NCBI GenBank assembly: GCA_964495555.1
Contig: CAZBWA010000012.1
Span: 1-33,183, forward strand
Length of the DNA stretch: 33,183 nucleotides
From: VGCC01 sp964495555
GTDB lineage: Bacteria > Actinomycetota > Actinomycetes > S36-B12
Direction of reading: 5' to 3'
Shown here in pieces: positions 7,662 through 15,347 of the stretch (position 1 is its first letter; each line of letters opens with the position of its first letter). A program made the translations under genes and the position numbers. Under the pieces are notes generated by a model that saw only the letters and a program-made list of their open reading frames with translations, searched no databases and was not told the origin of the DNA.

Positions 7662-8560
7662 GAAGCCTGCGCCGCCTGCAGATCCAGGTTGCGGTAGATC
7701 TCGATCGTCGCCGTCGAACGGTTCAACGTGTAGAAGTGCAAACCGGGTGCACCCATGTCCATGAGACGGGCGCAGAGGTCGGTGGCCACGTCGACGCCGA
7801 GAGCGCGGACGGCCTCGGCATTCTCGCCGAGCGCGGCGAAACGCGCAGCGAGGTCGGTGGGAAACGCCGCACCGGAGAGCGCGGCGAAGCGTTCGATCTG
7901 TCCCAGGTTGGTGACCGGCATGATCCCGGGGAGAATTGGAATCGAGCAGCCGTGCGCGCGAGCCCGCTCCACCAGGTGCGCGTAGTCCTCGGCCCGGAAG
8001 AACAACTGCGTGATCGCGTACTCGGCCCCGAGTTGCTCCTTGCGCGCCAAGACCCGGGCGTCGGCATCCAGGTCCGGGGACTCCGGGTGGCCCTCCGGGA
8101 ACGCGGCGACGCCGACACTGAAGTGTCCGAGGGAGCAGATCATCTCCACAAGCTCGTCGGCATGCGTGAGGCCGTCCGGATGCGCCTCCCACGGGCCGGA
8201 GGCTGGGGGGTCACCGCGCAGCGCGAGCATGTTGGTGATGCCGCCCGCGGCGTATTCCTGGATCACTCCGCGCACCTCGTCGCGGGATGCGCCGACGCAG
8301 GTCAGGTGCGCAACAGGCAGGACCGTGGTCTCCTCGGCGATCTGCGTGGTGATGCGCACCGTGCGATCCCGGGACGATCCGCCGGCGCCGTAGGTGACGG
8401 AGAGGAAGGTCGGCGACAGCGCCTCCAGTCGACGCACCGTCGCCCAGAGCTCGGCCTCGCCCTCGGGGGTCTTAGGTGGGAACAATTCGAAGGAGAAGGA
8501 GGTCTCACCGCGCCGAAGCAACTCCCCGACGGATCGGGAGACCCCCGTGCGCGCCACCAT
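7658..8560 (-). CDS. metF: 5,10-methylenetetrahydrofolate reductase
   Basis: A 300-residue TIM-barrel flavoenzyme, the usual MetF length, which reduces 5,10-methylene-THF to 5-methyl-THF for methionine synthesis. Landmarks are 'SFELFPPKTPEGE' near the N-terminus (with the conserved Glu), 'FLSVTYGAGGSSRDRT', 'PVAHLTCVGASR', 'NMLALRGDPP', 'EYAITQLFFRAEDY', 'PILPGIMPVTN' and the C-terminal 'GLHFYTLNRS'. The ATG at 8560 has no Shine-Dalgarno but has TAGGCT six bases upstream, mirroring the divergent crtE. The gene splits the carotenoid genes into two blocks, and its neighbourhood with a polyprenyl synthase is an old actinobacterial arrangement. No link to pigment synthesis is implied. Confidence 0.95.
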   Translation of the reverse strand: MVARTGVSRSVGELLRRGETSFSFELFPPKTPEGEAELWATVRRLEALSPTFLSVTYGAGGSSRDRTVRITTQIAEETTVLPVAHLTCVGASRDEVRGVIQEYAAGGITNMLALRGDPPASGPWEAHPDGLTHADELVEMICSLGHFSVGVAAFPEGHPESPDLDADARVLARKEQLGAEYAITQLFFRAEDYAHLVERARAHGCSIPILPGIMPVTNLGQIERFAALSGAAFPTDLAARFAALGENAEAVRALGVDVATDLCARLMDMGAPGLHFYTLNRSTATIEIYRNLDLQAAQAS

Positions 8561-8566
8561 GGTGGC

Positions 8567-8572
8567 AGCCTA
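8567..8572 (-). promoter_or_regulatory. -10 element of metF (leaderless)
   Basis: TAGGCT on the minus strand, six bases before the metF ATG. The same hexamer at the same spacing precedes crtE on the other strand 40 bases away, giving a symmetric divergent promoter pair. Confidence 0.6.
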
Positions 8573-8611
8573 CGGGGACGCGGCATCGGCGCAGGCGTCG
8601 TGAGCGACCCG

Positions 8612-8617
8612 TAGGCT
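8612..8617 (+). promoter_or_regulatory. -10 element of crtE (leaderless)
   Basis: TAGGCT lies six bases before the GTG start of crtE. It decides the start at 8624, since an out-of-frame ATG at 8622 and an ATG at 8628 lie nearby and no ribosome binding site is present. Confidence 0.6.
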
Positions 8618-8623
8618 CGCGAT

Positions 8624-9712
8624 GTGCATGAGGCATCACCGAGGACCGCTCCACTCGACGTCGCCGACCTGCGCGCCCGCGTCCAAGTGGTGGTCGATCG
8701 TGTCCTGCGCGAGCAGGGATCGCTGCTCACGTCGCTAGGCGACGACCTGACCCCACTCGCCGACTCGCTGACCGGGCTGTTGTCCGGGGGCAAGCGCCTG
8801 CGCCCGGCGTTCTGTTATTGGGGGTGGCGTGGTGCAGCAGCGGATACCTCCCTCGACGATGGTGTCCTCGAAGCGGCGAGCGCACTCGAATTCCTTCAGG
8901 CCTGCGCACTGATCCACGACGACGTCATGGACGGTTCGGACACCCGGCGCGGGCTCCCCGCGGCCCACCGACACTTCGCATCCCTGCACCGGGAGGAGCA
9001 GTGGCACGGGTCCCCGGAGGGATTCGGCGTCGGGGCGGCCATCCTGCTCGGCGACCTCTGCCTGTCCTGGGCGGACGAGGTGATGCTCACCGCCTCGCTC
9101 CCCCGGGAGGCACTCGCCCGCGCCAAGCGCGTGTACGACGAGATGCGCACGGAATTGATGGCGGGTCAGTATCTGGACCTGTTGGAGCAGGCACGTGGTG
9201 GAGGATCGACCGAGCGGGCACTGCGCGTGGTCCGATACAAGTCCGCCAAATACACGATCGAGCGGCCGCTGCACATCGGAGCAGCCTTGGCCGACGCGCC
9301 GTCCGAGGTGTTCGCCGCGTACACCGGGTACGGGTTGCCCCTCGGCGAGGCGTTCCAACTACGCGACGACATCCTGGGCGTCTTCGGCGATCCTGCGGAG
9401 ACCGGCAAGCCGGCCGGTGACGATCTCCGCGAGGGCAAGCGCACGGTCCTCGTCGCCCTCGCCGCGGAGCGTGCGTCCACGGCGCAGTCGGCCACACTGC
9501 ACCGCTATCTCGGTGATCCGGCTCTCGATGCGCGCGGAATCGAGGCATTGCGTGACGTGATCGAGGACACAGGCGCACGCCAGTCCACCGAGGAATTGAT
9601 CGGTCGCCTCCTCGACTCGTCACTCGCGGCGCTGAACTCCGCACCCCTCGATCCCCTCGCCACCGAGGTCCTCACCGGGCTTGCCTATGCGGCAACCCGG
9701 CGTTCCTTCTAG
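8624..9712 (+). CDS. crtE: Polyprenyl diphosphate synthase, probably GGPP synthase
   Basis: A 362-residue all-alpha trans-prenyltransferase. The first Asp-rich motif is 'IHDDVMDGSDTRRG' (Asp99, Asp100, Asp103) and the second 'LRDDILGVFGD' (Asp248, Asp249). 'GGKRLRP' (56-62) binds isopentenyl diphosphate and 'YKSAKYTIERP' supplies the Lys-Thr region. It condenses IPP with allylic diphosphates to make GGPP, the substrate of the downstream CrtB. Chain length is inferred from the crtI-crtB neighbourhood. The equivalent M. tuberculosis locus holds idsA2, so a role in quinone or lipid-carrier synthesis is also possible. The start is set by the TAGGCT box. The TAG stop forms part of a putative -10 element for crtI. 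Confidence 0.9.
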   Translation: MHEASPRTAPLDVADLRARVQVVVDRVLREQGSLLTSLGDDLTPLADSLTGLLSGGKRLRPAFCYWGWRGAAADTSLDDGVLEAASALEFLQACALIHDDVMDGSDTRRGLPAAHRHFASLHREEQWHGSPEGFGVGAAILLGDLCLSWADEVMLTASLPREALARAKRVYDEMRTELMAGQYLDLLEQARGGGSTERALRVVRYKSAKYTIERPLHIGAALADAPSEVFAAYTGYGLPLGEAFQLRDDILGVFGDPAETGKPAGDDLREGKRTVLVALAAERASTAQSATLHRYLGDPALDARGIEALRDVIEDTGARQSTEELIGRLLDSSLAALNSAPLDPLATEVLTGLAYAATRRSF

Positions 9713-9715
9713 CCT
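9710..9715 (+). promoter_or_regulatory. -10 element of crtI overlapping the crtE stop codon
   Basis: TAGCCT begins with the TAG stop codon of crtE and ends six bases before the crtI ATG. There is no Shine-Dalgarno, so crtI may be transcribed from its own leaderless promoter as well as from crtE. Confidence 0.5.
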
Positions 9716-9721
9716 GGGGCC

Positions 9722-11269
9722 ATGAACCCCCTCTCCCGCTGGCTGCCCTTCGGTGGACCACGCACGGTGACCGGACCCACGGAACGTGTCGTCGTGGTCG
9801 GAGCGGGACTGGCAGGACTGTCCGCCGCGATGCGACTGGCCGGCGCCGGACGCGAGGTCACGGTCCTCGAGCGGGAAGACGTTCCCGGCGGACGGGCGGG
9901 CCGGCTGGACATCACGACCGCGGATGGCACCTACCGATTCGACACCGGTCCCACGGTGCTGACCATGCCGGACCTCATCGCCGATGCCTTCGACTCCGTT
10001 GGCGAGGACATGGACACATGGCTCGACCTGGAGCCCATCTCGCCCCTCTACCGGGCGTTCTACCCGGATGGCTCCGTCCTCGACGTCCACTCCGACACCG
10101 AGGCGATGGCCCAGGAGATCACCGAGGTGATCGGACCCGAGGAAGCGGCCGGCTACCGACGGTACGTGGACTTCGTGTCGCAGCTCTACAAGTACGAGAT
10201 GCGCGACTTCATCGACCGCAACATCGACTCTCCCCTCGACTTGCTCACCCCCGACCTGGCCAAGCTCGTCGCGATCGGGGGGTTCCGCAAGCTCGCACCA
10301 AAGGTCCGCGAGTACCTCAAGGATCCGCGCACCGAGCGCATCTATTCGTTCCAGGCGATGTACGCCGGACTCTCGCCCTACGACGCGCTCGCCATCTACG
10401 CCGTCATCGCGTATATGGACTCCGTGGCGGGTGTCTACTTCCCCAAGGGGGGCATGCATGCGCTCCCCGTGGCGATGGCGGGCGCCGCCGAGAAGCACGG
10501 CGTCACGTTCCGCTACGGCACGACGGTTGCGTCGATCGAGACCCGTGGTGATCGGGCCACCGCCGTCATCACCGAGGACGGTGAGCGCATCGAGGCCGAC
10601 GTCGTCGTGGTGAACGCGGATCTGCCCGTCGCCCACCGCGATCTGTTGGGCAGTGAGCCCTGGTCGATCCGTCGCCTGAAGTACTCGCCTTCGTGCTACC
10701 TGCTCCTGGCCGGATCCTCGGCGCACTACTCGAAGATCGCCCACCACAACATCCACTTCGGGCGCAGCTGGCAAGGGGTCTTCGAGGACCTCATCGACCA
10801 TCGCAGCCTGATGTCCGACCCGAGCATCCTCGTCACGAACCCGACCCGCTCGGATCCCTCCCTCGCCCCCGCGGGCAAGGAGATCTACTACGTGCTCTTC
10901 CCCACGCCCAACCTCGACTCCCCGATCGATTGGCAGCGCACCGCGCCGCGGTACCGACAGGAGGTGCTGCGCACCCTCGAGGAGCGCGGCTACGTCGGCT
11001 TCTCCGATGCGATCGAGGTCGAGGACGTCACCACACCCGTGGAATGGGGTGCGCGCGGCATGGAGCGCGGCGCCCCCTTCGCATCCGCGCACTCCTTCCT
11101 GCAGACCGGGCCGTTCCGACCCAGCAACCTGTGGGGAGAGAACGTGGTGTTCACCGGATCGGGCACACAGCCCGGTGTCGGTGTCCCGATGGTGTTGATC
11201 TCCGGACGCCTGGCTGCCGAACGCGTCACCGGTAAGGATCCGAACTACCGATCCCGGGCGCTGCGGTAG
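9722..11269 (+). CDS. crtI: Phytoene desaturase CrtI
   Basis: A 515-residue FAD-dependent CrtI-type phytoene desaturase that would convert phytoene to lycopene. It has an N-terminal extension of about 20 residues, then 'VVVVGAGLAGLSAAMRL' (flavin Rossmann motif), 'DVPGGRAGRLD', 'YRFDTGPTVLTMPDL', 'YFPKGGMHALPVAMA' and the C-terminal 'GSGTQPGVGVPMVLISGRLAAE' region typical of bacterial CrtI. It sits between crtE and crtB (9-base and 18-base gaps), the classic early carotenoid order. The ATG at 9722 is supported by the TAGCCT box six bases upstream. Compared with the 6186-7661 paralogue it is closer to canonical CrtI, so it is assigned the early desaturation steps. Confidence 0.92.
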   Translation: MNPLSRWLPFGGPRTVTGPTERVVVVGAGLAGLSAAMRLAGAGREVTVLEREDVPGGRAGRLDITTADGTYRFDTGPTVLTMPDLIADAFDSVGEDMDTWLDLEPISPLYRAFYPDGSVLDVHSDTEAMAQEITEVIGPEEAAGYRRYVDFVSQLYKYEMRDFIDRNIDSPLDLLTPDLAKLVAIGGFRKLAPKVREYLKDPRTERIYSFQAMYAGLSPYDALAIYAVIAYMDSVAGVYFPKGGMHALPVAMAGAAEKHGVTFRYGTTVASIETRGDRATAVITEDGERIEADVVVVNADLPVAHRDLLGSEPWSIRRLKYSPSCYLLLAGSSAHYSKIAHHNIHFGRSWQGVFEDLIDHRSLMSDPSILVTNPTRSDPSLAPAGKEIYYVLFPTPNLDSPIDWQRTAPRYRQEVLRTLEERGYVGFSDAIEVEDVTTPVEWGARGMERGAPFASAHSFLQTGPFRPSNLWGENVVFTGSGTQPGVGVPMVLISGRLAAERVTGKDPNYRSRALR

Positions 11270-11275
11270 GTCGGG

Positions 11276-11281
11276 CAGACT
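11276..11281 (+). promoter_or_regulatory. Weak -10-like hexamer before crtB
   Basis: CAGACT lies exactly six bases before the crtB GTG. It fits the local spacing rule but has C instead of T at position one, so it may be a weak internal promoter. No Shine-Dalgarno is visible for crtB. Confidence 0.3.
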
Positions 11282-11287
11282 GCACCC

Positions 11288-12232
11288 GTGAGCAGCCGGG
11301 ACCTCGATGCCGCTGGCATCACCGACCCGGAGATGCGCATCTCGTACGAGCGGTGCCGCGAACTCAACGCGCAGTACGGGAAGACCTACTACCTGGCCAC
11401 GCTGCTGTTGCCTCCGGCCAAGCGCCCGTACGTCCACGCCCTCTACGGATTCGCCCGGTACGCGGACGAAATCGTCGACGACCTCGCCTCGACGCTGACC
11501 GATCAGGAGAAGTCCGACTGGCTGGGACGCTGGGGGGACGCCTTCCTCGCCGATGTCCGCCGCGGATCCTCCGACGATCCCGTGTGCCGCGCCGTGGTCG
11601 ACACGGTGCAACGTTGGGAGATCCCCACCGAGCACTTCGAGGCCTTCCTGCATTCGATGCGCATGGACCTCACCGTGACGGAGTACCCCACCTACGAGGA
11701 CCTCTACGAGTACGTCTACGGGTCTGCCGCGGTGATCGGTCTGCAGATGGTCCCCATCCTTGAACCGACCTCGCCTGAGGCATACGAACGTGCGATGGAT
11801 CTCGGAGTCGCGTTCCAGTTGGCCAACTTCATCCGCGACGTGAACGAGGACCTCGATCGCGGGCGCGTCTACCTCCCGCTGGACGAACTCGAGCGTTTCG
11901 GCGTCACCCGCGCGGTGCTCGAGAGGCGTGTGGCGACCCCGGAGGTGAAGGCGGCACTGCGCCACCAGATCGATCGGGTGAAGCGACTCGAGGAACGCTC
12001 GCGCCCTGGAGTGGAGATGCTGCACCCCTCCTCACGTGACTGCATCGAGGCAGCGCGAGTCCTCTACTGCGGCATCGCCGATCAGGTGGTGGCCATCAAC
12101 TACGAGGTGTTCAAGAAGCGCGCCAAGGTTCCGATCGTGAGGCGACTCTCGGTGGCGTTCCCCGCATGGCGGCGCGCGGTGCGGGCGCGCCATCGATTCG
12201 GTGCGGGGCACCCGCACGGTATCGCCGCCTAA
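11288..12232 (+). CDS. crtB: Phytoene synthase
   Basis: A 314-residue squalene/phytoene synthase family enzyme that joins two GGPP molecules head to head into phytoene. Both Asp-rich motifs are present: 'FARYADEIVDD' (about residues 57-67) and 'NFIRDVNEDLDRGRVYLP' (about 180-197). 'KTYYLATLLLP' near the N-terminus is also typical. It follows crtI by 18 bases on the same strand, with a GTG start and no ribosome binding site. Its TAA stop overlaps the stop of the convergent lycopene cyclase gene in CTAA (12229-12232). Length and motifs fit a functional CrtB. Confidence 0.94.
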   Translation: MSSRDLDAAGITDPEMRISYERCRELNAQYGKTYYLATLLLPPAKRPYVHALYGFARYADEIVDDLASTLTDQEKSDWLGRWGDAFLADVRRGSSDDPVCRAVVDTVQRWEIPTEHFEAFLHSMRMDLTVTEYPTYEDLYEYVYGSAAVIGLQMVPILEPTSPEAYERAMDLGVAFQLANFIRDVNEDLDRGRVYLPLDELERFGVTRAVLERRVATPEVKAALRHQIDRVKRLEERSRPGVEMLHPSSRDCIEAARVLYCGIADQVVAINYEVFKKRAKVPIVRRLSVAFPAWRRAVRARHRFGAGHPHGIAA

Positions 12233-12606
12233 CGTCGCCAGATCGGCGGCCCTGCGGTGGGCGTGCGTTGGAGGCCGCGTCGACCGAACCACACCCAGAG
12301 ACTCAAGGAGAGAAGCACCAGGGAGAAGCCGAAAAGGATGTCCTCGGCCGGTGCGAACACGATCCGACCGTCACCGAACATGGGCGGTGGACCCGAGGCC
12401 GGTGAGGTCCCGCCGATGATGGCGTCGTCGTCGTAGAGCACGATCCCGAATCCGGTGAACATGCCATTCGTGATCAGTTGGAAGAACAGGATGATCGCGT
12501 AGGCGACCCAGAAGGGCTTACGCGTCACCATGCGCGTGCGAAGAACGAACAGGTCAATGATGAGGGCGATCACCACCGCGAGGATCCCGATCTGCGTGTA
12601 CGTCAT
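12229..12606 (-). CDS. crtYd: Lycopene cyclase subunit CrtYd
   Basis: A 125-residue membrane protein with three predicted helices (about 4-23, 33-53 and 92-112), the second half of the actinobacterial heterodimeric lycopene cyclase. The conserved acidic signature appears as 'FAPAEDILFGFSLVLLSLSLW'. With CrtYc it closes one or both psi ends of lycopene into rings. The frame is open upstream, but the ATG at 12606 overlaps the crtYc stop in an ATGA, which decides the start. The beta, gamma or epsilon ring type cannot be read from sequence. The pair is convergent with crtB, so it needs a separate promoter. Confidence 0.88.
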   Translation of the reverse strand: MTYTQIGILAVVIALIIDLFVLRTRMVTRKPFWVAYAIILFFQLITNGMFTGFGIVLYDDDAIIGGTSPASGPPPMFGDGRIVFAPAEDILFGFSLVLLSLSLWVWFGRRGLQRTPTAGPPIWRR

Positions 12607-12935
12607 GCCCCGTCCCCCACATCCCAGCCCTTGACGCTGCGGACGGCCTCGAGAGTCAAAATCGAGGCGATGGGGATCACCATGAAAAAGAACAACTCGT
12701 CGATGGGGATCTCGGCCGGGAGATAGATCCCGAGAATTCGATCCTCGTCGAACCACCAGTGACCCTGACTGATGGCATAGGCGTCCCACACGAGGAACGG
12801 CCAGACGACGATGACGATGACTGCGAGCAGGCGCCGGGAGCGTGCGAATACGCGGGTACGCAGGACGAGTTCGAGCCAGAGGGAGCCGACCAGGACGAAG
12901 GCGAGTACCGCGACGTAGGAGAAGCGCCCGAACAT
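12603..12935 (-). CDS. crtYc: Lycopene cyclase subunit CrtYc
   Basis: A 110-residue membrane protein with three predicted helices (about 5-25, 34-52 and 78-98) and the CrtYc landmarks 'LWLELVLRTRVF' and 'LGIYLPAEIPIDELFFFMVIP'. The usual Glu-Glu pair of the family reads Asp-Glu here ('IDELFFF'). It partners with the overlapping CrtYd to form the heterodimeric cyclase. The ATG at 12935 has a CAGTAT hexamer six bases upstream that overlaps, on the other strand, the TATACT box of the divergent ATPase gene. Separate c and d subunits, rather than a fused cyclase, are typical of Actinobacteria. Confidence 0.88.
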   Translation of the reverse strand: MFGRFSYVAVLAFVLVGSLWLELVLRTRVFARSRRLLAVIVIVVWPFLVWDAYAISQGHWWFDEDRILGIYLPAEIPIDELFFFMVIPIASILTLEAVRSVKGWDVGDGA

Positions 12936-12940
12936 CTACC

Positions 12941-12947
12941 TATACTG
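12941..12947. promoter_or_regulatory. Overlapping divergent -10 elements (ATPase gene and crtYc)
   Basis: The plus strand reads TATACT at 12941-12946, nine bases before the ATG at 12956. The minus strand reads CAGTAT at 12947-12942, six bases before the crtYc ATG. Only 20 bases separate the two start codons, so one short AT-rich core appears to serve both directions. Confidence 0.5.
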
Positions 12948-12955
12948 ACGCATCC

Positions 12956-13495
12956 ATGACCACCGACCCGCGACTGCGTCTGGGATTGCTCGGTGGGGAG
13001 TGCACGGGCAAGAGCGCATTTGCCGCTCGGATCAGCGCCGAGACCGGCGCACACGTCGTCGGCGAGTACCTCCGCACGTTCGTCGAGACGTCGGGTCGGC
13101 CACCGACCCGCGAGGAGCAGGTCGCGATCTTCGACGCACAGCGGGCCATGGATCGCCATGAGTGCCCAAGCCCGATCCATGTCGCCGACCCAGCCCCGGG
13201 CATGACGGCGGTCTACAGCCTCGTCTACTTCGACGATGCGAGCCTGATGGAACAGGCCCTCGCCGATGCGCGGACCTTCGATCTGCTCGTGTGGTGCGAC
13301 ACCGATATCCCCTGGGTACCCGACGGGGCCCAACGCGACGGTCCGGAGTTCCGGGACGCCGCACATGCAGTGCTCACCGAGAGGCTCGTCCCACTGCTGC
13401 GCGAGGAGGGAATCCCGGTCCTCCGGGTGAGCGGCGGTATCGATGAGCGCTGGGCGGCGATTCGGGAGCGTCTCCCCGAGGCGTGGCACCCCTGA
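12956..13495 (+). CDS. NadR-type AAA family ATPase / nucleoside kinase-like protein
   Basis: A 179-residue P-loop protein resembling the ribosylnicotinamide kinase domain of NadR. The Walker A motif is 'LGGECTGKSAFAAR' (about 12-25), followed by 'VVGEYLRTFVET', the 'FDAQRAMDRH' helix, 'YDLLVWCDTDIPWVPDG'-type segment (here beginning FDLLVWC) and a C-terminal 'ISGGIDERWAAIRERL'-like segment (here VSGGIDERW). There is no HTH or NMN adenylyltransferase domain, so it is not full-length NadR. Phosphorylation of a small metabolite is plausible; the substrate is unknown. The ATG at 12956 fits the TATACT box. It is tandem with the kinase gene 31 bases downstream. Confidence 0.75.
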   Translation: MTTDPRLRLGLLGGECTGKSAFAARISAETGAHVVGEYLRTFVETSGRPPTREEQVAIFDAQRAMDRHECPSPIHVADPAPGMTAVYSLVYFDDASLMEQALADARTFDLLVWCDTDIPWVPDGAQRDGPEFRDAAHAVLTERLVPLLREEGIPVLRVSGGIDERWAAIRERLPEAWHP

Positions 13496-13513
13496 TCGAC
13501 CCTCGTCCCTACC

Positions 13514-13519
13514 TACACT
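13514..13519 (+). promoter_or_regulatory. -10 element of the PASTA kinase gene
   Basis: TACACT lies seven bases before the GTG at 13527. No Shine-Dalgarno is seen, so this supports a leaderless start at that GTG rather than a start further upstream in the open frame. Confidence 0.5.
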
Positions 13520-13526
13520 CCCAAGG

Positions 13527-15344
13527 GTGGAGACCGCTTCCCCGGCCGACCTCGTCGGCGAGGTCGTCGACGGGCGCTATCGCGTGCGTCGCATGGTGGC
13601 GCGTGGCGGCATGGCGACGGTCTACGAGGCCCTCGACGTACGGCTGGACCGGGGTGTCGCGCTCAAGGTCATGCACCCCCACCTGGCGGCCGACCCGGAC
13701 TTCGTCGCACGCTTCGAGCGGGAGGCGAGGGCGGCAGCTCGACTGAATCATCCGCACGTGGTCGCGGTGTACGACCAAGGCGCATCCGACGGCCTCGTCT
13801 ACCTGGCGATGGAGTTCATACCCGGACGCACCCTGCGCGACATCCTCCGCGCACAGGGTCGACTCGCCCCCGAGCAGGCCTTCGCCATCACCGAGTCCGT
13901 GCTCGATGCCTTGGGCGACGCACATCGCGCGGGATTCGTGCACCGCGACATCAAGCCGGAGAACATCCTGATCTCCGACGATGGCCGGGTCACCGTCGCG
14001 GACTTCGGACTCGCGCGCGCCATGGCGACCACATCCACGTCGGCAACGACGGGGATGATCATCGGCACGGTGGCCTACCTGTCCCCCGAACAGGTGGAGA
14101 CCGGCGGTGCGGATGCGCGCTCGGACATCTACTCCATGGGCGTCTGCCTGTTCGAGATGCTCACCGGGCGACTCCCTCACGCGGGTGAGAGCCCACTGGC
14201 CATCGCCTACCAGCACGTGAACGCCGACGTTCCCGCTCCCTCGCAGTTCACTCCGTCCCTCGGACGTGACGTGGACGCGGTGGTCGTGACCGCGACTCGG
14301 CGTGATCCGCAACGCAGGTACGCCTCCGCCGACGACTTCCTCGCCGACGTGCAGCGGGTGCGGCGCACGCTCCCGGTGCCGCAGGGATGGGAGCCCGGCC
14401 ACGACACCGTGATCGTCGCCTCGCCGATGGAGACCCAGCAGTGGGATCGTCCCGAGCCCCGGCGGCGGCGCGCACCCTGGCTCCTCGCGGCCATCGTCGT
14501 CGCACTCGTGGCTGCGGGGGCGGGCACCTGGTGGTTCCTGCACGGCGGGACCTCCCCGGCACCCGACGTCACCGGGCTCACTGTGAGTGACGCGCAAGCG
14601 GCGCTGACGGCATCCGGCTACCAACTGGTCGAGGGGTCGCAGGAGTTCAGCGAGACGGTGCCAGCCGGGGTGATCATCGCGACTGATCCGGCTCCCGGCG
14701 ACGGCATCCGCGAAGCGGGGACCATCTCCGCCGTCGTATCCCAGGGACCCGAGCGCTATCCCGTCCCCGACCTCGCCGGCCTCACACCGGAGGCGGCTGC
14801 CGATCAACTCCTGGCGATCCCGCTCGCCACCGCGGGGCGTACCGAGGTGTTCGACTCGGTGATCCCGGCCGGACAGGTGGTGGGTACCGAACCGCCGACC
14901 GGGGAGAGCCTGCCGCCGAACGCACCCGTGGATCTGCTCGTGTCGAAAGGCCCCGAGCCCATCGAGTTGGCCGACCTGACCAACCGCCGCGTCGCCGGTG
15001 CGAGCGCGGCGTTGGAGGAACGCGGCCTCGTGGTCACCGTGGTCGAGCGCTTCTCGGAGAAGATCGAGCAGGGCCGCATCATCGGCCAGTCCCCCGCGCC
15101 GGGGACCACCGTGCCCTCAGGCACCACCGTGGAGATCCTGGTGAGTAAGGGACCGCCGCCGGTCGTGGTCCCGAACCTCGTGGACATGCGACGCAAGGCC
15201 GCCGTGACAGCACTCGAGGACCTCGGACTGCGCGCTCAGGTGGAGGCCGGGGAGTTCACACCGCTGAATCGCGTGATCTCGCAGGTCCCGGCCGCAGGCA
15301 CCGAGGTGCCGAAGGGCAGCACGGTCACCCTGCGCATCATCTAG
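13527..15344 (+). CDS. Membrane Ser/Thr protein kinase with four PASTA repeats
   Basis: A 605-residue PknB/Stk1-type receptor kinase. The cytoplasmic kinase domain (about 18-280) has the Gly-rich loop 'VARGGMATVYEA', Lys47 ('VALKVM'), HRD at 139-141 ('HRDIKPENIL'), DFG at 159-161, and 'GTVAYLSPEQ' in the activation segment. A single membrane helix spans about 317-337. Four extracellular PASTA repeats follow (about 344-408, 410-476, 478-542, 545-605), which in this family sense peptidoglycan fragments or lipid II. The third repeat is divergent at its start ('IELADLTNRR'). The family controls cell division and wall synthesis. The position next to aroG matches PknL of M. tuberculosis, which as I recall lacks PASTA repeats. 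Confidence 0.93.
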   Translation: METASPADLVGEVVDGRYRVRRMVARGGMATVYEALDVRLDRGVALKVMHPHLAADPDFVARFEREARAAARLNHPHVVAVYDQGASDGLVYLAMEFIPGRTLRDILRAQGRLAPEQAFAITESVLDALGDAHRAGFVHRDIKPENILISDDGRVTVADFGLARAMATTSTSATTGMIIGTVAYLSPEQVETGGADARSDIYSMGVCLFEMLTGRLPHAGESPLAIAYQHVNADVPAPSQFTPSLGRDVDAVVVTATRRDPQRRYASADDFLADVQRVRRTLPVPQGWEPGHDTVIVASPMETQQWDRPEPRRRRAPWLLAAIVVALVAAGAGTWWFLHGGTSPAPDVTGLTVSDAQAALTASGYQLVEGSQEFSETVPAGVIIATDPAPGDGIREAGTISAVVSQGPERYPVPDLAGLTPEAAADQLLAIPLATAGRTEVFDSVIPAGQVVGTEPPTGESLPPNAPVDLLVSKGPEPIELADLTNRRVAGASAALEERGLVVTVVERFSEKIEQGRIIGQSPAPGTTVPSGTTVEILVSKGPPPVVVPNLVDMRRKAAVTALEDLGLRAQVEAGEFTPLNRVISQVPAAGTEVPKGSTVTLRII

Positions 15345-15347
15345 TCG

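Noticed and set aside
9620..12025. A long open frame of about 800 codons on the minus strand
   Set aside because: It lies opposite crtE, crtI and crtB, all with clear motifs. Its translation is rich in His, Arg, Gly and Val with no domain, as expected for a shadow of GC-rich genes.
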